From: Morinoia aosen
Lineage: Eukaryota > Arthropoda > Malacostraca > Amphipoda > Talitridae
NCBI GenBank assembly: GCA_030386875.1
Contig: CM059558.1
Location: 3,543,501-3,607,500, forward strand
DNA length: 64,000 nt
Reading direction: 5' to 3'
Shown: positions 10,251-22,688 of the stretch, piece after piece
Layout: the number at the start of each line of letters is the position of its first letter
How positions within the stretch are numbered: position 1 is the stretch's first letter
Translations under genes and position numbers: made by a program
Notes under the pieces: model-generated
Told to the model about the DNA's origin: nothing
Seen by the model: the letters and a program-made list of their open reading frames with translations, nothing else
The model's database searches: none

Positions 10251-11010
10251 TCGTCACCTGGCTGTGTAATGACGTAAGTGACGGGCATTTCGCTAGCTGT
10301 TGCAGTTTAACAAACATATTTACAAAGCAGTGTAGCATATCGTTAGATTCAGAAATAAATTCTCCACAAGATGGACGATAGAAACAATAAATTTATAACA
10401 TGTGGACTTTGGGGTAAAATGGTCCCCTTCGTAATTGGTTAGCATTTCGTGAGCTTTATCAGGCGAATGAACACGCAAGGAATAAAAGCATACCGTTGAA
10501 TTCTGAAGAGAATTCTCTATAACATGAGTTAAAAAACAGAAAATCGATACTCCGGATTTTCACCTAGGTTCAAATCCAAATCAATACCTTTTCCATGCCT
10601 CCAGAAACTTCGGTTTTGGTTTACCATCGTTTTTATTGGTGAAATGTTCATGCTAGCCTTGTGCGACGGCCGCTCTTCCTCGTGTCTGACTACAGTTAAT
10701 CTTTCGTGCCTGCTTTACTTTACTAATATTGGAGATAAAATTATTTATTGCTACCCATTCTACGTACAACAAAATCAACTACTGCTACGGCATCCTGAGC
10801 TCTTGGGTCAATTTAAGAGAAGACTGTCCGCCTATGCATTTCCAGTTTGACGGTAATTATAAGCTTCCAGTCCTAGTGTTTGTTGGAAATCATATAAGAG
10901 AATTGATTTGAATTTCATTGTTGCAAGTCAATGTTCAACCTCTAACGCAGCTGCTGTCTGCATCATATGGTTTGTTTTTCAACTTAAGCCCCTTATGTTG
11001 AGCATTATTC
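10251..11010. other. Non-coding interval
   Basis: AT-rich sequence with only short stop-free frames without recognisable domains. Nothing further is supportable. Confidence 0.4.
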
Positions 11011-11017
11011 AAACTTT

Positions 11018-11875
11018 AAGGACAGCGTCCCCCATACGAAACTTTTTCTTTATTATTGCACCTAGAGCAATGAAATTTGGTATACTGATAGGAAATGCAT
11101 ATGAGAATCGATTATCTTCTATGGAAAAGTGCGATATTCCTGAAAAAAATGGGAAATCAAAGAAAACGAACATTTAGGGGAGGGTTTTCAAAATGCTTCT
11201 TGTCCGACAGTTTTTGAGCTAGAGTAATGATTTTGGTATCATTGGATGCGAAACGACGTGGACATTCCAAAAACTCAAATGATTTTCCCTAATTTTCAGG
11301 AAAAAAAGAGAAAAAAGTAAAAAAAAATTGAAGAAAAAAAATTTTATCGAAAAAATGTGGATATATGACGTCATATCTTTTGAACATGTGATTATATCGA
11401 AAAACCATTCAAGTTTTTGGAAAGCCCTTGCTTTTTGCATCCAATGATACCAAAATCATTACTGTAGCTTAAAAACTGTAGGAGAAGAAGCATTTTCAAA
11501 CCAAAAGTCCATTATTTACATTATAAGCAAAAATAAGCAAAACAAAGAAACATAAACTGTAAGTAAATTTTTTTTAAATTTTTGGTTCAGGTTAGGCCCC
11601 TGAAGTCATTATAAATACAGAGACATAGGAGATGACATAGCAACGTCAAGCCGCGAAGAAAGTGCCAAGGGGGAAGTGTAACATGATAAAATACCCCTTC
11701 CCCCTCCCCTCCTCCCCATTCTTCAGACCCTCGTAGCGGGCAAACGAGTGAACGTACGAGTCTCGTTTTTTCACACGATATACCTGACCTTTTACACTTC
11801 TTATAGCAGCAAAAATCCCAGTTTCTCCAGAAATCTCATAAACATGGATTCCTATGGGGGACGCTGTCCTTAAAA
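11018..11875. mobile_element. Foldback/MITE-like element with nested inverted repeats
   Basis: The ends are inverted copies of TTAAGGACAGCGTCCCCCAT (left near 11018-11037, inverted right near 11854-11875). Inside, a second inverted pair of about 100 bp lies at about 11188-11292 and 11404-11505: the left arm contains TAATGATTTTGGTATCATTG and the right arm its near-perfect complement. There is no coding sequence, so it would be non-autonomous; the superfamily is not identifiable from these ends. Confidence 0.65.
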
Positions 11876-12830
11876 TGATTTTAATGAATTTCATGCAATA
11901 ACTTTTTGCGGAATGAACCGTCTTCCTTTCTTTCATAAAAGGACTACTGTATCAACTTGGAAATGTGTTTCCTTGTCGTTTTATTATTTGATTTTTTTTA
12001 CATCTTTCCACGTTTTCTAATTTGCAGCTAACTAAGGAAATGCATTTATAATGCTATGTGGTCGGTTAATTCAACCACTGATCTAGATTTAAAAATAGGC
12101 ATTGTGGTTTTACCTCAACTTAGATATAAGGCCGTAGTATTATGAAATTTTTCAAAATCATGTTGAACTTATATCAATTATTCGGAATTGTAGTTTTGTT
12201 TATATTATTATCAAACAAATGAGAAGTGCGATACTCGGGAGGTTTGTTTTATTTTACGGAAAGGTAATGCCATCGTGTCCAATTGCTTGTGTATTTAATA
12301 CCGAGTATATGAATATTTATATTCATGATAATGACTGGCCTTGGCAAATGTGCGCACATAAATTAGAGGTACAATAGCCGGATTAGGTCTTTTAAGCTAG
12401 AATGTAAGGCCAAGAAAAATTTAACTGCGCTTTGATAATTTCTAATTTCTGTTAATTAATGGAAATGAACATTTTCAGGCAGAATATTAGAGCCTCGCAT
12501 GCAAATAAACAACTGAGTAGCTCCAAAATAAATACTCTACAGAAAGCAAGTCCGGTGCAAATTTCCAGGATTTAACACAATAAGAAATGAGGAACCTGAA
12601 ACCGAAGCTTCCCGCGAATGGCCGTCAGTTCATGATTAAGGTTGAATTGCGAGAAGCTCCTATAGACATAGTAAAATGCCAAAGTGAGATCTTAAAATGA
12701 ACGAATTCTATGCATCTACAATCTTTTCATGTCATCTCGGAAAAAATGCATGAATTATGTTAATGCTGTGTATATGTTCATTTGAATTTCAATTGTCATA
12801 CGTTTAGTGATTTTCCGGATTATTTCGATG
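11876..12830. other. Non-coding interval
   Basis: AT-rich sequence with no supportable gene, RNA or repeat beyond short AT tracts. Confidence 0.4.
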
Positions 12831-12912
12831 CTTACAATTCTATCTCAATAAACAAATGGAGAACTGAAGTAATCATTTCACGAGTTTGACGCGTTTCATT
12901 AACCTTCGATAA

Positions 12913-13956
12913 AAGCTCGATAAGCACGACCTCCAGTTGTTCAGAACGAATGCCATTATGCGTATACCCCCAGTACTCTTGGACAACTCTGCGACATGGC
13001 GCGTCCTTATAGAAAGTTTTTGCCCAGGATGCCGGATGTCCAAGAAGGAATCCATGCCCGATCACATCCTGAAGGGAATTTTCATGGACTATGTACTTGA
13101 AAAGCACGCAAACTCCGTGAAGTTGTACACTGACGGATCCAAAACGGGAGACGCCGTGGGATGTGCCGCCGTGTCTGGGGAAAGGGTCAGTGCAATGAAA
13201 CTACTCCCAGAGTCATCAATTTTCACAGCAGAATTGTACGGTGTGAAATAGGCACTGAAATTGATTGAGGACTACTCATGTGGCTCTTTTACAATTTTTG
13301 TTGACTCTAAAAGCGTAATCGAGGCCACGCAAATGTATAATAGTACACACCCACTCATTGCTGAGATTCCCATAATGTTAATAAACCTTGCGAGTAGACG
13401 TAAGAGTGTCACGTTATGCTGGGTGCCCGGACATGTGGGAGTATCGGGCAATGAGCGAGCTGACCGGGAGGCTAAGCGAGCTGCGGAGACAAATGGGGAA
13501 ACGTTGAACTTGATGGTCCCATTCCGAGACTACTACCCTCGGATAAAGGCTGCAGTGAGAAGTTTGTGGCAACAGGAGTGGGATAGAACAATTAATAATA
13601 AATTAAGAAGTATTAAACCCATCGTGCGTGAGTGGATATCTTCTAGTTGTCGCCCTCGTCGAATGGAGGTGATACTCTGCCGCCTCCGTATTGGCCATAC
13701 CCGTTTGACGCACGGGCACTTGATGGAGCGACAGCCACAGCCACGATGTGAGCGGTGCCACGTTCCTCTGACTGTCAAACACTTTCTTGTTGAGTGCCCT
13801 CGATATGCAGCTGCCAGGAATGTGTGTTTCCCGAGACTGCGAGGTCCTGACGAGGATGTAATGATCGGAATGCTCAGGGAAATTTTACACTCAACTTTTG
13901 ATGTATCAGCGCTTAAAATGTTCCTAGAAAAGTGTAATCTGATGTTAGAAATTTAA
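12913..13956 (+). pseudogene. I-type LINE 3' fragment: RNase H and zinc knuckle
   Basis: The C-terminal end of a LINE ORF2. RNase H landmarks appear in order: YTDGSKTG (about 13123), ELYGVK (about 13234), VDSKSVIEA (about 13300), WVPGHVGVSGNERAD (about 13420). A C-X2-C-X7-H-X4-C zinc knuckle (RCERCHVPLTVKHFLVECP) follows near 13750-13800. Endonuclease and reverse transcriptase are absent, so the copy is 5'-truncated, as is common for LINEs. An in-frame TAG at 13249-13251 interrupts the RNase H domain. Possession of RNase H plus this knuckle places it in the I/Nimb/Ingi group (family knowledge). It is not functional. Confidence 0.8.
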
Positions 13957-14411
13957 CCATAGAAAGAACAGCGTAAGCAAGGAACTTCTTCACATCTGAG
14001 ATATGGAAGACTAAACAGCAATATGGCGGGGCGCGCTGCGTAGATGCCTCTGGTGGTTTCAGCGTGGGTAAGGCGCCCGGCCATAAATGGGTGGGCAGCT
14101 GAAATCCCCTATGGGGCCTTTGGCTGCCCGTGCTAACAAAGTGTGCGTGGATCTGTAGATGATCTCTTCAAAGATCAACTGGGGCTCTTATAAGATGACA
14201 AAATGTGGGTGGAAGTTAAAACGGTTTTTGCGATGGATGTTGCTATGCCTCCATAATGGTAATTGTGATAAATTTTAAATAGAGATTATATAATGTGCTT
14301 TTGCTGAAATGATGTGAGTCTTGTATATTTTTTGAACTGTGAGACCTACGGCGCGATATAGTACGAATTACTGAAGCGCTAGCAAATCGATGCTAATACT
14401 ACTACTACTAT
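13957..14411 (+). mobile_element. 3' UTR and TAC-rich tail of the I-type LINE
   Basis: Follows the ORF stop directly. It is GC-rich with GGGGCGCGCTGCGTAGATGCC and GGTAAGGCGCCCGGCC, unlike its AT-rich surroundings, and ends in GCTAATACTACTACTACTAT. A short trinucleotide tail is usual for I-group elements, so the element probably ends at about 14411. Confidence 0.6.
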
Positions 14412-15134
14412 TCATTGTAGCTTACCATGAGAATGCAAAAAGTTTCCTGGTTCGCGCGTATCCCTAGTGCTTAAATTCAATCAAACTTTCAGGTTAATTC
14501 ATTGCTTAGTTTTGATGTTAATGAAATGACATCTCAATGAAAATTTAACGTTAGCGTGACACAAAATGGTATTCTTCTATATTAATGGCAGAACAGATAA
14601 CAAAAATGTGAAATATTTAATTTCCAATAGAAGTACAAACGATGTAGTTGATTTTTTTAAATTTCTTAACGCGTTGAGATATTTGGGTCTCTAACTAGCC
14701 ATGTCAAATATCGTACCAACGGTTGAGGGAAAGATAAAACATGTTCCCTGTGTTGAATAACTCTTCGTTTCATTTACGTACAAATACAGGAATAAATATG
14801 TACTTTTTGACTAGCACGTAAGTGAACAAACTTTAACACAAGGTTGGGTCCGTTTTATTTGATGAGCGTTTGGTCGGAGTTGCTCCGCTGAAGAGGTTAC
14901 ATGGATATGAAACTTTAAATGTATTGAAGAAGAGTTAGTCCTCTGAGATTGGCAGGCAAATGAAAAGTGTTGGTTATGAAAGCATTTCTGTTAAAAACAC
15001 AAGGAACAAAATAAAAGTCGTAATTGTTACAACGACAAAAGACTAATTCTGGGGCCCTTGACAACGAAAAAGTGAAGCAAAATACGGCAATCTATAATTA
15101 CTCCAGCATTGATGCTTCTAAGCTTGAGAGTATG
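14412..15134. other. Non-coding interval
   Basis: Unique-looking AT-rich sequence. No coding region, repeat or RNA gene recognised. Confidence 0.35.
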
Positions 15135-15433
15135 AAGCAAGGCGAAAATCTCTATACATAGTCATTTTTGTTAAATATGATCAAATTAAACTGAACGTTT
15201 TGGACAAACAGTCCACCTTCAGCAAAATCTGTAAAACAAAACCAAAAGAGGAAAAAGTCAGTTCACTGATGAAGTATTTCTAGAAGATTAAACTTTGAAA
15301 AACACGAACAATGAAAAAAAATAGTAAAAAAGGTAAAGTAAAACTGAACAACTGAACTACGTATATTTTAGACGCCTTGCATATTTACAATATGACGCCT
15401 ACCCTAATGACACTAAAAGGGCTTTTCCGCTTC

Positions 15434-15466
15434 AAGTCGCCAACACGTAGTTCGTGTTGGCGACTT
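15434..15466. repeat. Perfect 14-bp hairpin at the centre of the inverted-repeat element
   Basis: AAGTCGCCAACACG, loop TAGTT, then the exact complement CGTGTTGGCGACTT. It sits at the symmetry centre of the larger foldback element. Confidence 0.85.
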
Positions 15467-15626
15467 ATTTTGTTCGTGTTTTTCAAAGTTTAAAATTTTA
15501 GAATTACTTCAACAGTGAACTGACTTTTTCCTCTTTTGGTTTTGTTTTACAGATTTCTTCTGAACGGTTTCTTCTTTGCTGAAGATGGACTGTTTGTCCG
15601 AAACGTGCAGTTTCATTTGATCATTT

Positions 15627-15631
15627 GTAGT
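15627..15631. repeat. Target-site duplication of the gypsy element, left copy
   Basis: GTAGT here and GTAGT at 24382-24386 directly flank the two LTRs; a 5-bp duplication is typical of Ty3/gypsy integration. Confidence 0.85.
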
Positions 15632-16043
15632 TATTATAGAGTAGATAGCCCTACACTAGAGCACAGCATAGGTTCCACATAGACACAACATAGTTATAGT
15701 ACTGAACACAATAGACAATGCAATGACACAGCAAGTTAGGTAAATAGTTCACTCACCTCTTGGATACCTTAACTTTATACTCAAATGGAGGTACTGTGGC
15801 TAGCGAGATTAGAGCGGAGATAGACGGGAAATGTATAGAATAGAGTAGAATAGAATTAGTACATTAGTTTAGAACTTAAGAAGTTAGATACCAACCACAG
15901 TAGTAATTATATACACACTCGGTCAACATGTACTTGTTGTTGAACCCGAGGCCAATAGCGGACTGGCTTGCGAGTGTTGCTCTCTCGAGCGTTGCCAACT
16001 TATGGTCTCTCTAACTAGAACTTACACTACTCGCTATATTACA
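15632..16043 (-). repeat. 3' LTR of the gypsy element
   Basis: 412 bp, minus-strand sequence TGTAATATAGCG to CTCTATAATA. By eye it differs from the LTR at 23970-24381 at one position (G versus A in CCAATAGC(G/A)GACTGG), implying recent insertion. Confidence 0.92.
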
Positions 16044-16056
16044 CCCCTCCCTCCTT
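16044..16056 (-). other. Polypurine tract of the gypsy element
   Basis: On the minus strand AAGGAGGGAGGGG immediately precedes the 3' LTR, the expected position and composition of the plus-strand primer. Confidence 0.8.
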
Positions 16057-16109
16057 AATTAGAAACCCTCCCCCTGTATCCCCAGTCCCCTTATTCAATA
16101 TCGTCAATC

Positions 16110-19077
16110 CTAAAGGTCCATTCTCACCACAGGCTTCCGAGCCCGGGTAGACCTGCGTGAGATGTTAGCACTTGGAGGCTCGTGCATCCTAGCCTCCTGG
16201 GTGGGAGTCAGGTAATCAGGTGTTCCGGTGTCAGGTTCATTGGTCGGAGGTGGTGGGTATGAATTTTGAGCAGGTTGTGGAAACACGACGGTTTCCTCCG
16301 TAGGTTGTTCCAAGGGCTCAGAGATGGTGTTCGAGCAGGTAATAACTTGGTCCTGGTGTCGACGAACGACCTCTCCCCCCCTTCAGTTGGCACTTGTAGG
16401 ATACCGGGCCTGTTTTCTCAATGGTGGTAGCAGGGGTCCATTTTGGGGAACCCGGCGTGTATTGACGGACCATCACAGGAGACTCCGGCGGAATATCAAC
16501 CGCGTGAGACCCTGGGTGGTATCTTTTCTGAGCGTCCTGGCGTTGAGAAACTTTGGACGCGATTGCTTCTGACGGCCAAAGCAGATCAAGACGAGAGCGA
16601 ACCTTTCTGCCTAACATCAGTTCGGCGGGCGTAACACCTGTTGTCGTGTGGGGTGTCAGCCGATAGTTGAACAGAAACCTGTCTAGTGCTAGGCGTAGGG
16701 GTTCCGTTGACTTTCGTATATTCTTCTTGAAAGTTTGTACCATGCGCTCTGCCAGTCCATTAGTTGAAGGGTGGTATGGTGCGCTCGTAATATGTCGCAT
16801 ACCACATGCCTTCACAAATTCTTGGAATTCAGCCGATGTGAAACACGTTGCATTGTCAGAAACAGTTGTTACTGGAAATCCAAATGTCGCAAAAGTGTGT
16901 TTCAGGCACGAGATCGTTTCGCTAGAGGTTGTAGTAGATGTGGGAAAAATTTCAACCCACTTAGAGTGTGCATCCACGATCACTAGATAGTATTTTCCAT
17001 CCATTGGGCCCGCGTAGTCAATGTGTATGCGATGCCAAGGCTTCGCAGGCCATTCCCACGGATGGAGTTCAGCTTTCGTTGGTGCAGCTCGAGTGCTCAG
17101 GCACTCGCTGCATGACTTAGTCGTTTCTTCTAGATCTTTGTCCAGCAGCGGCCACCATACATAGCTGCGAGCTAACTCCTTCATCCTGGATGATCCAGCA
17201 TGGCCAGAGTGCAGTTCGTCCACAATGGCTTGTCTGAGAGCTTGGGGTACAATAATTCTTGCTCCCCAGAGCACACAGCCATTTTGTGTGGACAATTCGT
17301 CTCGCCTCCTAGTATACGGAGCGAGATCAGGGTCACCAATTACCGTCGAAGGCCAGCCTACTTGGCAGTATTTGTATACCTTTGAAAGTACTGGGTCCCT
17401 TAGGGTGCCGTCGCGGATGTGGGTGCTGGTGACTGGAGCTGACTCAAGGAAATTAACTAAGGACGTCCATTCCGCAGGAATAGGTGTGGCTTCCTCGGAA
17501 GTTGTCAAAGGTAGACGACTGAGAGCATCAGCTGTGCCCAACAGCACGCCGGACCGGTGACGCAAGGTGAACTTGTAGGACTGCAGTTGTAAAGCCCACC
17601 TTTGAATGCGCCCGGATGCCATCGGAGGAATGCTTCTATCCGGATCAAATAGTACTAACAAAGGTTTGTGGTCCGTAACCACAGTGAAATCCTGTCCCCA
17701 CAGGTAGCAATGAAATTTTCGAAGTGCGAACACCATAGCTAGGGCTTCTTTCTCAGTTTGAGAGTAGTTTCGTTCTGTTGCTGTTAGAGTTCGGGAGGCA
17801 AAATAGGCGGGGCGTTCAATCCCATCAATAAGGTGACACAGCACCGCTCCCACACCATACGCACTACTGTCCGCCACTACCACTATGGGTTTCTGAGGGT
17901 CAAAATGGACTAGAGTCTGAGAGTCCAGGAGGGCTTGTTTAGATTTCTGGAAGGCTCTCTCCTGACTTGCATCCCATTTCCAAGGGGTTTTGTCTCTCAG
18001 TAGGGTATTTAGGGGCTCCAGCATAGTTGCAGATGATTTTAGAAATTTCCTATAGAAATTTAGCAGCCCAAGGTAGGCTCTCAGTTGAGTTACATTAGTA
18101 GGGGCTGGTGCATTCTGGATTGCTGCTACCTTCTCTGCAGTGGGGTGTAATCCATCCTTGTCAATTTGGTATCCAAGGTAGGATACCTGTGGCACTCCAA
18201 TTTGGCATTTATCCATTTTCAGTTTTAGTCCTGCCTCCTGTAGTTTGGATAAGACTTGATAGAGACGCTTGTTGTGCTCTTGCTCATTAGTGGCACTCAC
18301 CAGGACGTCATCCAGGTAGCAGAACACTCCTGGGAGGCCCTGCAATAGTCCTTCCATGGCACGCTGAAAGATTCCAGGTGCGGACGCAATTCCAAAACTG
18401 AGACGGTTGTAGGCAAATAAACCTCTGTGGGTGTTTATTACCGTGAGTTCCTTGGAGTCTTCATCCAAGGGTAGTTGAGCGTATGCCTGAGACATATCTA
18501 GCTTGGAGTATATAACTCCTCCTGCTAACCCGATAAATAGATCTTCCACTCTGGGTATAGGGTAGGTATCGAGCCTAGTGGCTCTGTTGACTGTTAATTT
18601 TTAGTCCCCACAGATGCGGATGCTTTGATCAGCCTTGAGCACAGGGACGATCGCCGCTGCCCATCTCGAGTATTGTACAGGGGTGAGAATACCTTCCTGC
18701 ACCAGTCTATCAAGTTCTGCCTCCACCTTAGGTCTCAGTGTGTAAGGCACGTTCCTGGCCTTACAAAACTTTGGTGGTACGGCTGGATCCACTTCTATTT
18801 TGAAATTCCATCCCTTAAAGCAACCTAGACCTGGTTGAAAATGGTCAGGGAATTTATTTGCTAACTCTTCAGGGCAGGTAGTCAATTTGTTGACATTATT
18901 TGATACTATAGTTAGCCCAAGGGAATCAATCAGGTCCCTACCCAGCAAAGCTGGCCCCTCCCTGTCTACAATCACAATAGTTGCTAGTTGAGGAACCATA
19001 TTACCAGATTCACGCTGGATGTTAGCCCTAATCTCTCCGCAAACTACTAGCTCCGCTCCCCCATAAGTCCTAAGCTT
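16110..19077 (-). pseudogene. pol: Gypsy pol: protease end, RT, RNase H, integrase (disrupted)
   Basis: Domains in order on the minus strand: aspartic-protease C-terminal flank (about 18900-19077), RT with the YLDDVLV active site (about 18325), RNase H (DSSAYGVGAVL, TEKEALAM, VTDHKPLL, about 17640-17870), an integrase zinc-binding motif (HSGHAG...CSEC, about 17080-17210) and the DDE core with HIDYAGP, SDNATCF and LAERM (about 16730-17030). Two lesions are visible. An in-frame TAA at 18601-18603 replaces the aromatic residue usual after ICGD in the RT fingers. A one-base indel in the C-run at 16375-16381 shifts the integrase tail, whose RRHQDQV motif continues in another frame to a stop at 16110. 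Otherwise conservation is high, consistent with recent loss of function. Confidence 0.9.
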
Positions 19078-19089
19078 AATGAGTCCTAA

Positions 19090-20699
19090 GCTTTCAATGA
19101 AGTATCCAGGACAGTTTCAGACACATCTACAGAGGCAAATCTGAGCGATGTTTCATCCCCAAATAGTAGCAACAAGTGGAGACCAAAGCCAGTTAGCGTC
19201 ATAGAGATACGAAAAATCTTATACTCACTAAAGAATACTAAAGCGACTGGACATGATGGCATAAGCCTCCAACATATTAAAGACAGCTTCCCTGTCACAG
19301 CACCCTTTATTCGCTTGATAATAAATACATCTATAGTCACAAACAAGTTTCCCGATCAATGGAAACTATCCATAATTAAGCCATTACATAAATCTGGTGA
19401 TATCGACATAGCGTCAAACTACAGACCAATCAGTCTCCTGCCTGTTATGTCCAAAATATTAGAAAAAGTAATAACAAACCAGCTCTCGTCTCACATAGAC
19501 GAGTCACATCTACTGCATCGCAATCAATATGCTTACAGGAGGAATACCAGTACTCAGGACGCCCTGTTAAACATAACAGAAAAAATTTACAAAGATATTG
19601 ACCAAAAAAAATTAACTCTCTTACTATTGCTTGATCTCTCCAAAGCTTTCGACAGTGTTGAGCATAAGAAACTTCTAAAAAAAATTTCAAACCTCAGAAT
19701 AGACACTCAGTGGTTTGAAAGCTACCTACGAAACCGCTCTCATGCAGTGTGCTTGAATAACAAAATGTAATCATTCATACCAAATAACTTTGGCGTTCCT
19801 CAAGGTTCAATCATCGGCCCACTCCTATTTTCAATTTTCATCAACGATTTCCCCACCATGCCGGCAAACACAAAAATCTCAATGTATGCTGATGACGTAC
19901 AAATTGCCATGACAAGCTCAACAGCGGATTTAACAGAAACACAAGCCAACGCTGAAAACCTTCTGAGAAATCTGAAATTGTGGTATGACCATAATGGCCT
20001 CAAACTTAACGCAAGTAAAACGCAATGCATTATTTTTGGATCACAGAATGCGACTGAAAATTTACCACCATTCCAGCTAACATTTGGAGACGATACAATT
20101 AAACCAGTCGATAAGGTTAAAAATCTGGGTGTTTGGTTTGACAAAAATATGACTTTCAATTCACACGTCGAAACAATGTGCAACAAAATTAACGGAACCT
20201 TAATGTTCTTTCATCGTATAAAGAACACACTTGACGAAAAATCTAGATTATTAGTGATTCAGTCTTTAGTTTTATCGCGTCTGGCTTACCTAAATGTCGT
20301 CAGGAAGAGTTGCAAAAATGTGTAAACTTCGCCGCCAAGGTGGTATGCAAAGGAAATTTTAATAAATACGATCATGTCACCCCTCTTTTAAGAAAACTCG
20401 ACTGGATCCCAATACCGAACAGATCCATGATCCAGAAAGCTCGACGAGTATTCTCCTCTCTGTACCTCCCCCAAAGTAATGCAGAGGTGGTAAAATTTTT
20501 TCCATCTAATATCCCAAACAAAAGACCAAACCGGAGGAACGATGTTTTAGTCAGTTACCGTTCATCTAACGTGGGACAAAAAGCTCTCTCAGTTTCTGGA
20601 GCTTTTTTGTGGAACAAGCTTCCCCAGCATATCAAAAACTCTAAAACTGGAAAAGAATTTAGAGTAAATGTGTCACGTCATTTTACATCTCTGTCATAG
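19090..20699 (+). pseudogene. CR1-group LINE reverse transcriptase fragment
   Basis: Starts inside the RT domain: ATGHDGIS, NYRPISLLPVMSKILEK, LLDLSKAFDSVEH, then GVPQGSIIGPLLFSIFINDF and the YADD active site (about 19885). The C-terminal part (AAKVVCKG, YDHVTPLLRKLDWIPI) is typical of CR1/L2/Daphne-type elements. Endonuclease and ORF1 are missing (5' truncation). There is an in-frame TAA at 19768-19770, and a frameshift near 20300-20325 where the frame moves to the one ending at 20699. Same strand as its 3' tail, opposite to the host gypsy. Confidence 0.8.
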
Positions 20700-22140
20700 G
20701 GCCTGCAGCATCTCGGTGTGAACTTCCCATCTATCAGAAATTTTAATTTTTCCTGAAATTTCTGTTAGAAATTTAGAACCTATTTCATTTTACGTTTGCT
20801 AAGCGATTCGTATATTCATCTTACTTATTTCTGTCGACAACAATGAGCACCACAGCCGTCAGTTCAGTGCAGCAGAACGAACGTTCTTTCCATAATTAGG
20901 AGTATTTCCTCATCTTTATTTTGTTATTTCTTTCTCTTTTCTGTATTAATATTTAACGTCCGTATGACAAATATACCATGAAATACATTTTGTGTGTACA
21001 CCAATAAACAGGTTTATAGACGTGAGGGTTGTGCAAAGTTTATAATGAATTAAATTTTTGGCTAACGTTGTCTCGCTATTTCAAAATCATTCTCGAAGAT
21101 GTTTTCAATCGATTTTCGGCTGAGCTGGAGGGAAAGGGGTAATTTAAGCATTGCATTTAGTCTTTTTCTTTTTTTTTCTTTTCGTGCGTTCAGCGCACAC
21201 TAGCACTGAACTTTCAAATCGGAAAAAACTCTAAATTTCTGTAATCAAAATTATCATTTTGGATCAAGGCCTAATCTTCCTATATGTGCCAATTTTGTGA
21301 ATATTCTCCACTCAGATGTGATATCCGGCCACAATGTTACTCCATTTTATCCCACGTACACATGTCCCTATAATGCTGAAGAGTTGTGTTGCTTCTTGAC
21401 TATAATCTGATTTTTCTTAAAAATTTCTGTGAAGAAATTAAAAAACAGCTCATTTTTATGTTTTTCGAAGTCTTCTCTTCCTCTTAGTTATTTTTTTTTG
21501 CGAAAAATTTCTTAGAATTACAGTGAGCTCAGCTGTCATTTTCTGTGTAGTAGATGGTAGGTTGCTTCTATCTTTTATGTTATATATGTATTTTTTTTTT
21601 TTTTTTTCTAATATTTTATTTTCAATAAGTATATAAATTAATATGTGTGTGTACGTGTGTAGGTATATATATGTATCTACATAAATAGATATACATGTTT
21701 CTATTTCATTTCTTTACGCAAAAACCATTCGGTTAATAAATTTTATTGCAATTGCGAAATGATTCAAAAATAGATCTAGCACTTCCCCAGAGGGCGTTTC
21801 TGTGAATCGGATTAATGTCATATATAATTAATGAAATAAAGTGCAATTTGAGCATATGAATCGTAGTAAAATTATCTTTCTGTCCGTGTGTTGTACAAGC
21901 TATGAATTTTGATATTGAATATATGTTTGTTTACCCATTTCTACCAATATTTTGTAGATATTTGTCAATCATGAGTGGTAACCGGCTTACACTGTATCTC
22001 TATTTTATCCCATGTACCCATGTCCGCATGATGTGGTGAATATCGAGAAGATACGAAATATGTTTTTGGTGGTGATAGGGCTTTGCATATTTTTTAGGGC
22101 ATATTTTTCATTTCTCATTCAACTACCCTTGACAGAGATA
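20700..22140 (+). other. 3' untranslated region of the inserted LINE
   Basis: About 1.4 kb of AT-rich non-coding sequence following the RT stop, with a T-run near 21590-21608 and TATATA/TGTG tracts near 21640-21690. Nothing else recognised; part of it could be an additional, unrecognised insertion because it is long for a CR1 3' UTR. Confidence 0.45.
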
Positions 22141-22576
22141 GACTATTGGCAAGCCACGTGTGGTTTGTCTATTAGTACGCCTCGTATATTTTGTCTATTA
22201 GGATGCCTCTTATGGTCTATCTATTTTGTACACCTCTGATAGCTTGTCTATTAGTACACCTCGTATAGTTTGCCTATTATTATTATGCCTCGTATGGCTT
22301 ATCTATTTGTACACCTCGGATGGTTTGTCAATTAGTACTCCTTGTATAGAACTTTTGTTAGACTACTAGCCCACCACGAATGGTCTGTCTATTAGTACGC
22401 CTCGTATATTTTGTCAATTAATATGCCTCGTATGGTCTATCTACTTGTACACCTCTGACAGTTTGTCTATTAGTACACCTCGTATAGTTTGTCTATTATT
22501 ATGCCTCGTATGGCTCATCTACTTGTACACCTCGGATGGTTTGTCAATTAGTACTCCTCGTATGGAACATTTGTTT
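22141..22576 (+). repeat. 220-bp tandem duplication made of ~27-bp subunits
   Basis: Unit 1 (22141-22360) begins GACTATTGGCAAGCCACG and unit 2 (22361-22576) begins GACTACTAGCCCACCACG. Each is built from subunits of the form TTGTCTATTAGTACACCTCGTATAG. It lies about 80 bp before the LINE 3' end. Confidence 0.85.
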
Positions 22577-22652
22577 TAGGATGCCCTATATTTAAGAAAC
22601 TTTTAAAAGCCAATATGTTGGCATGTATCTCATGTGACAATTTGGAAATAAA

Positions 22653-22654
<2 letters not shown>

Positions 22655-22688
<34 letters not shown>
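22655..22688 (+). repeat. Poly(T) run at the LINE 3' junction
   Basis: 34 consecutive T after GGAAATAAACA, directly against resumed gypsy gag sequence. For a plus-strand LINE a poly(A) or other tail would be expected on this strand, so T is unusual. Confidence 0.7.
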
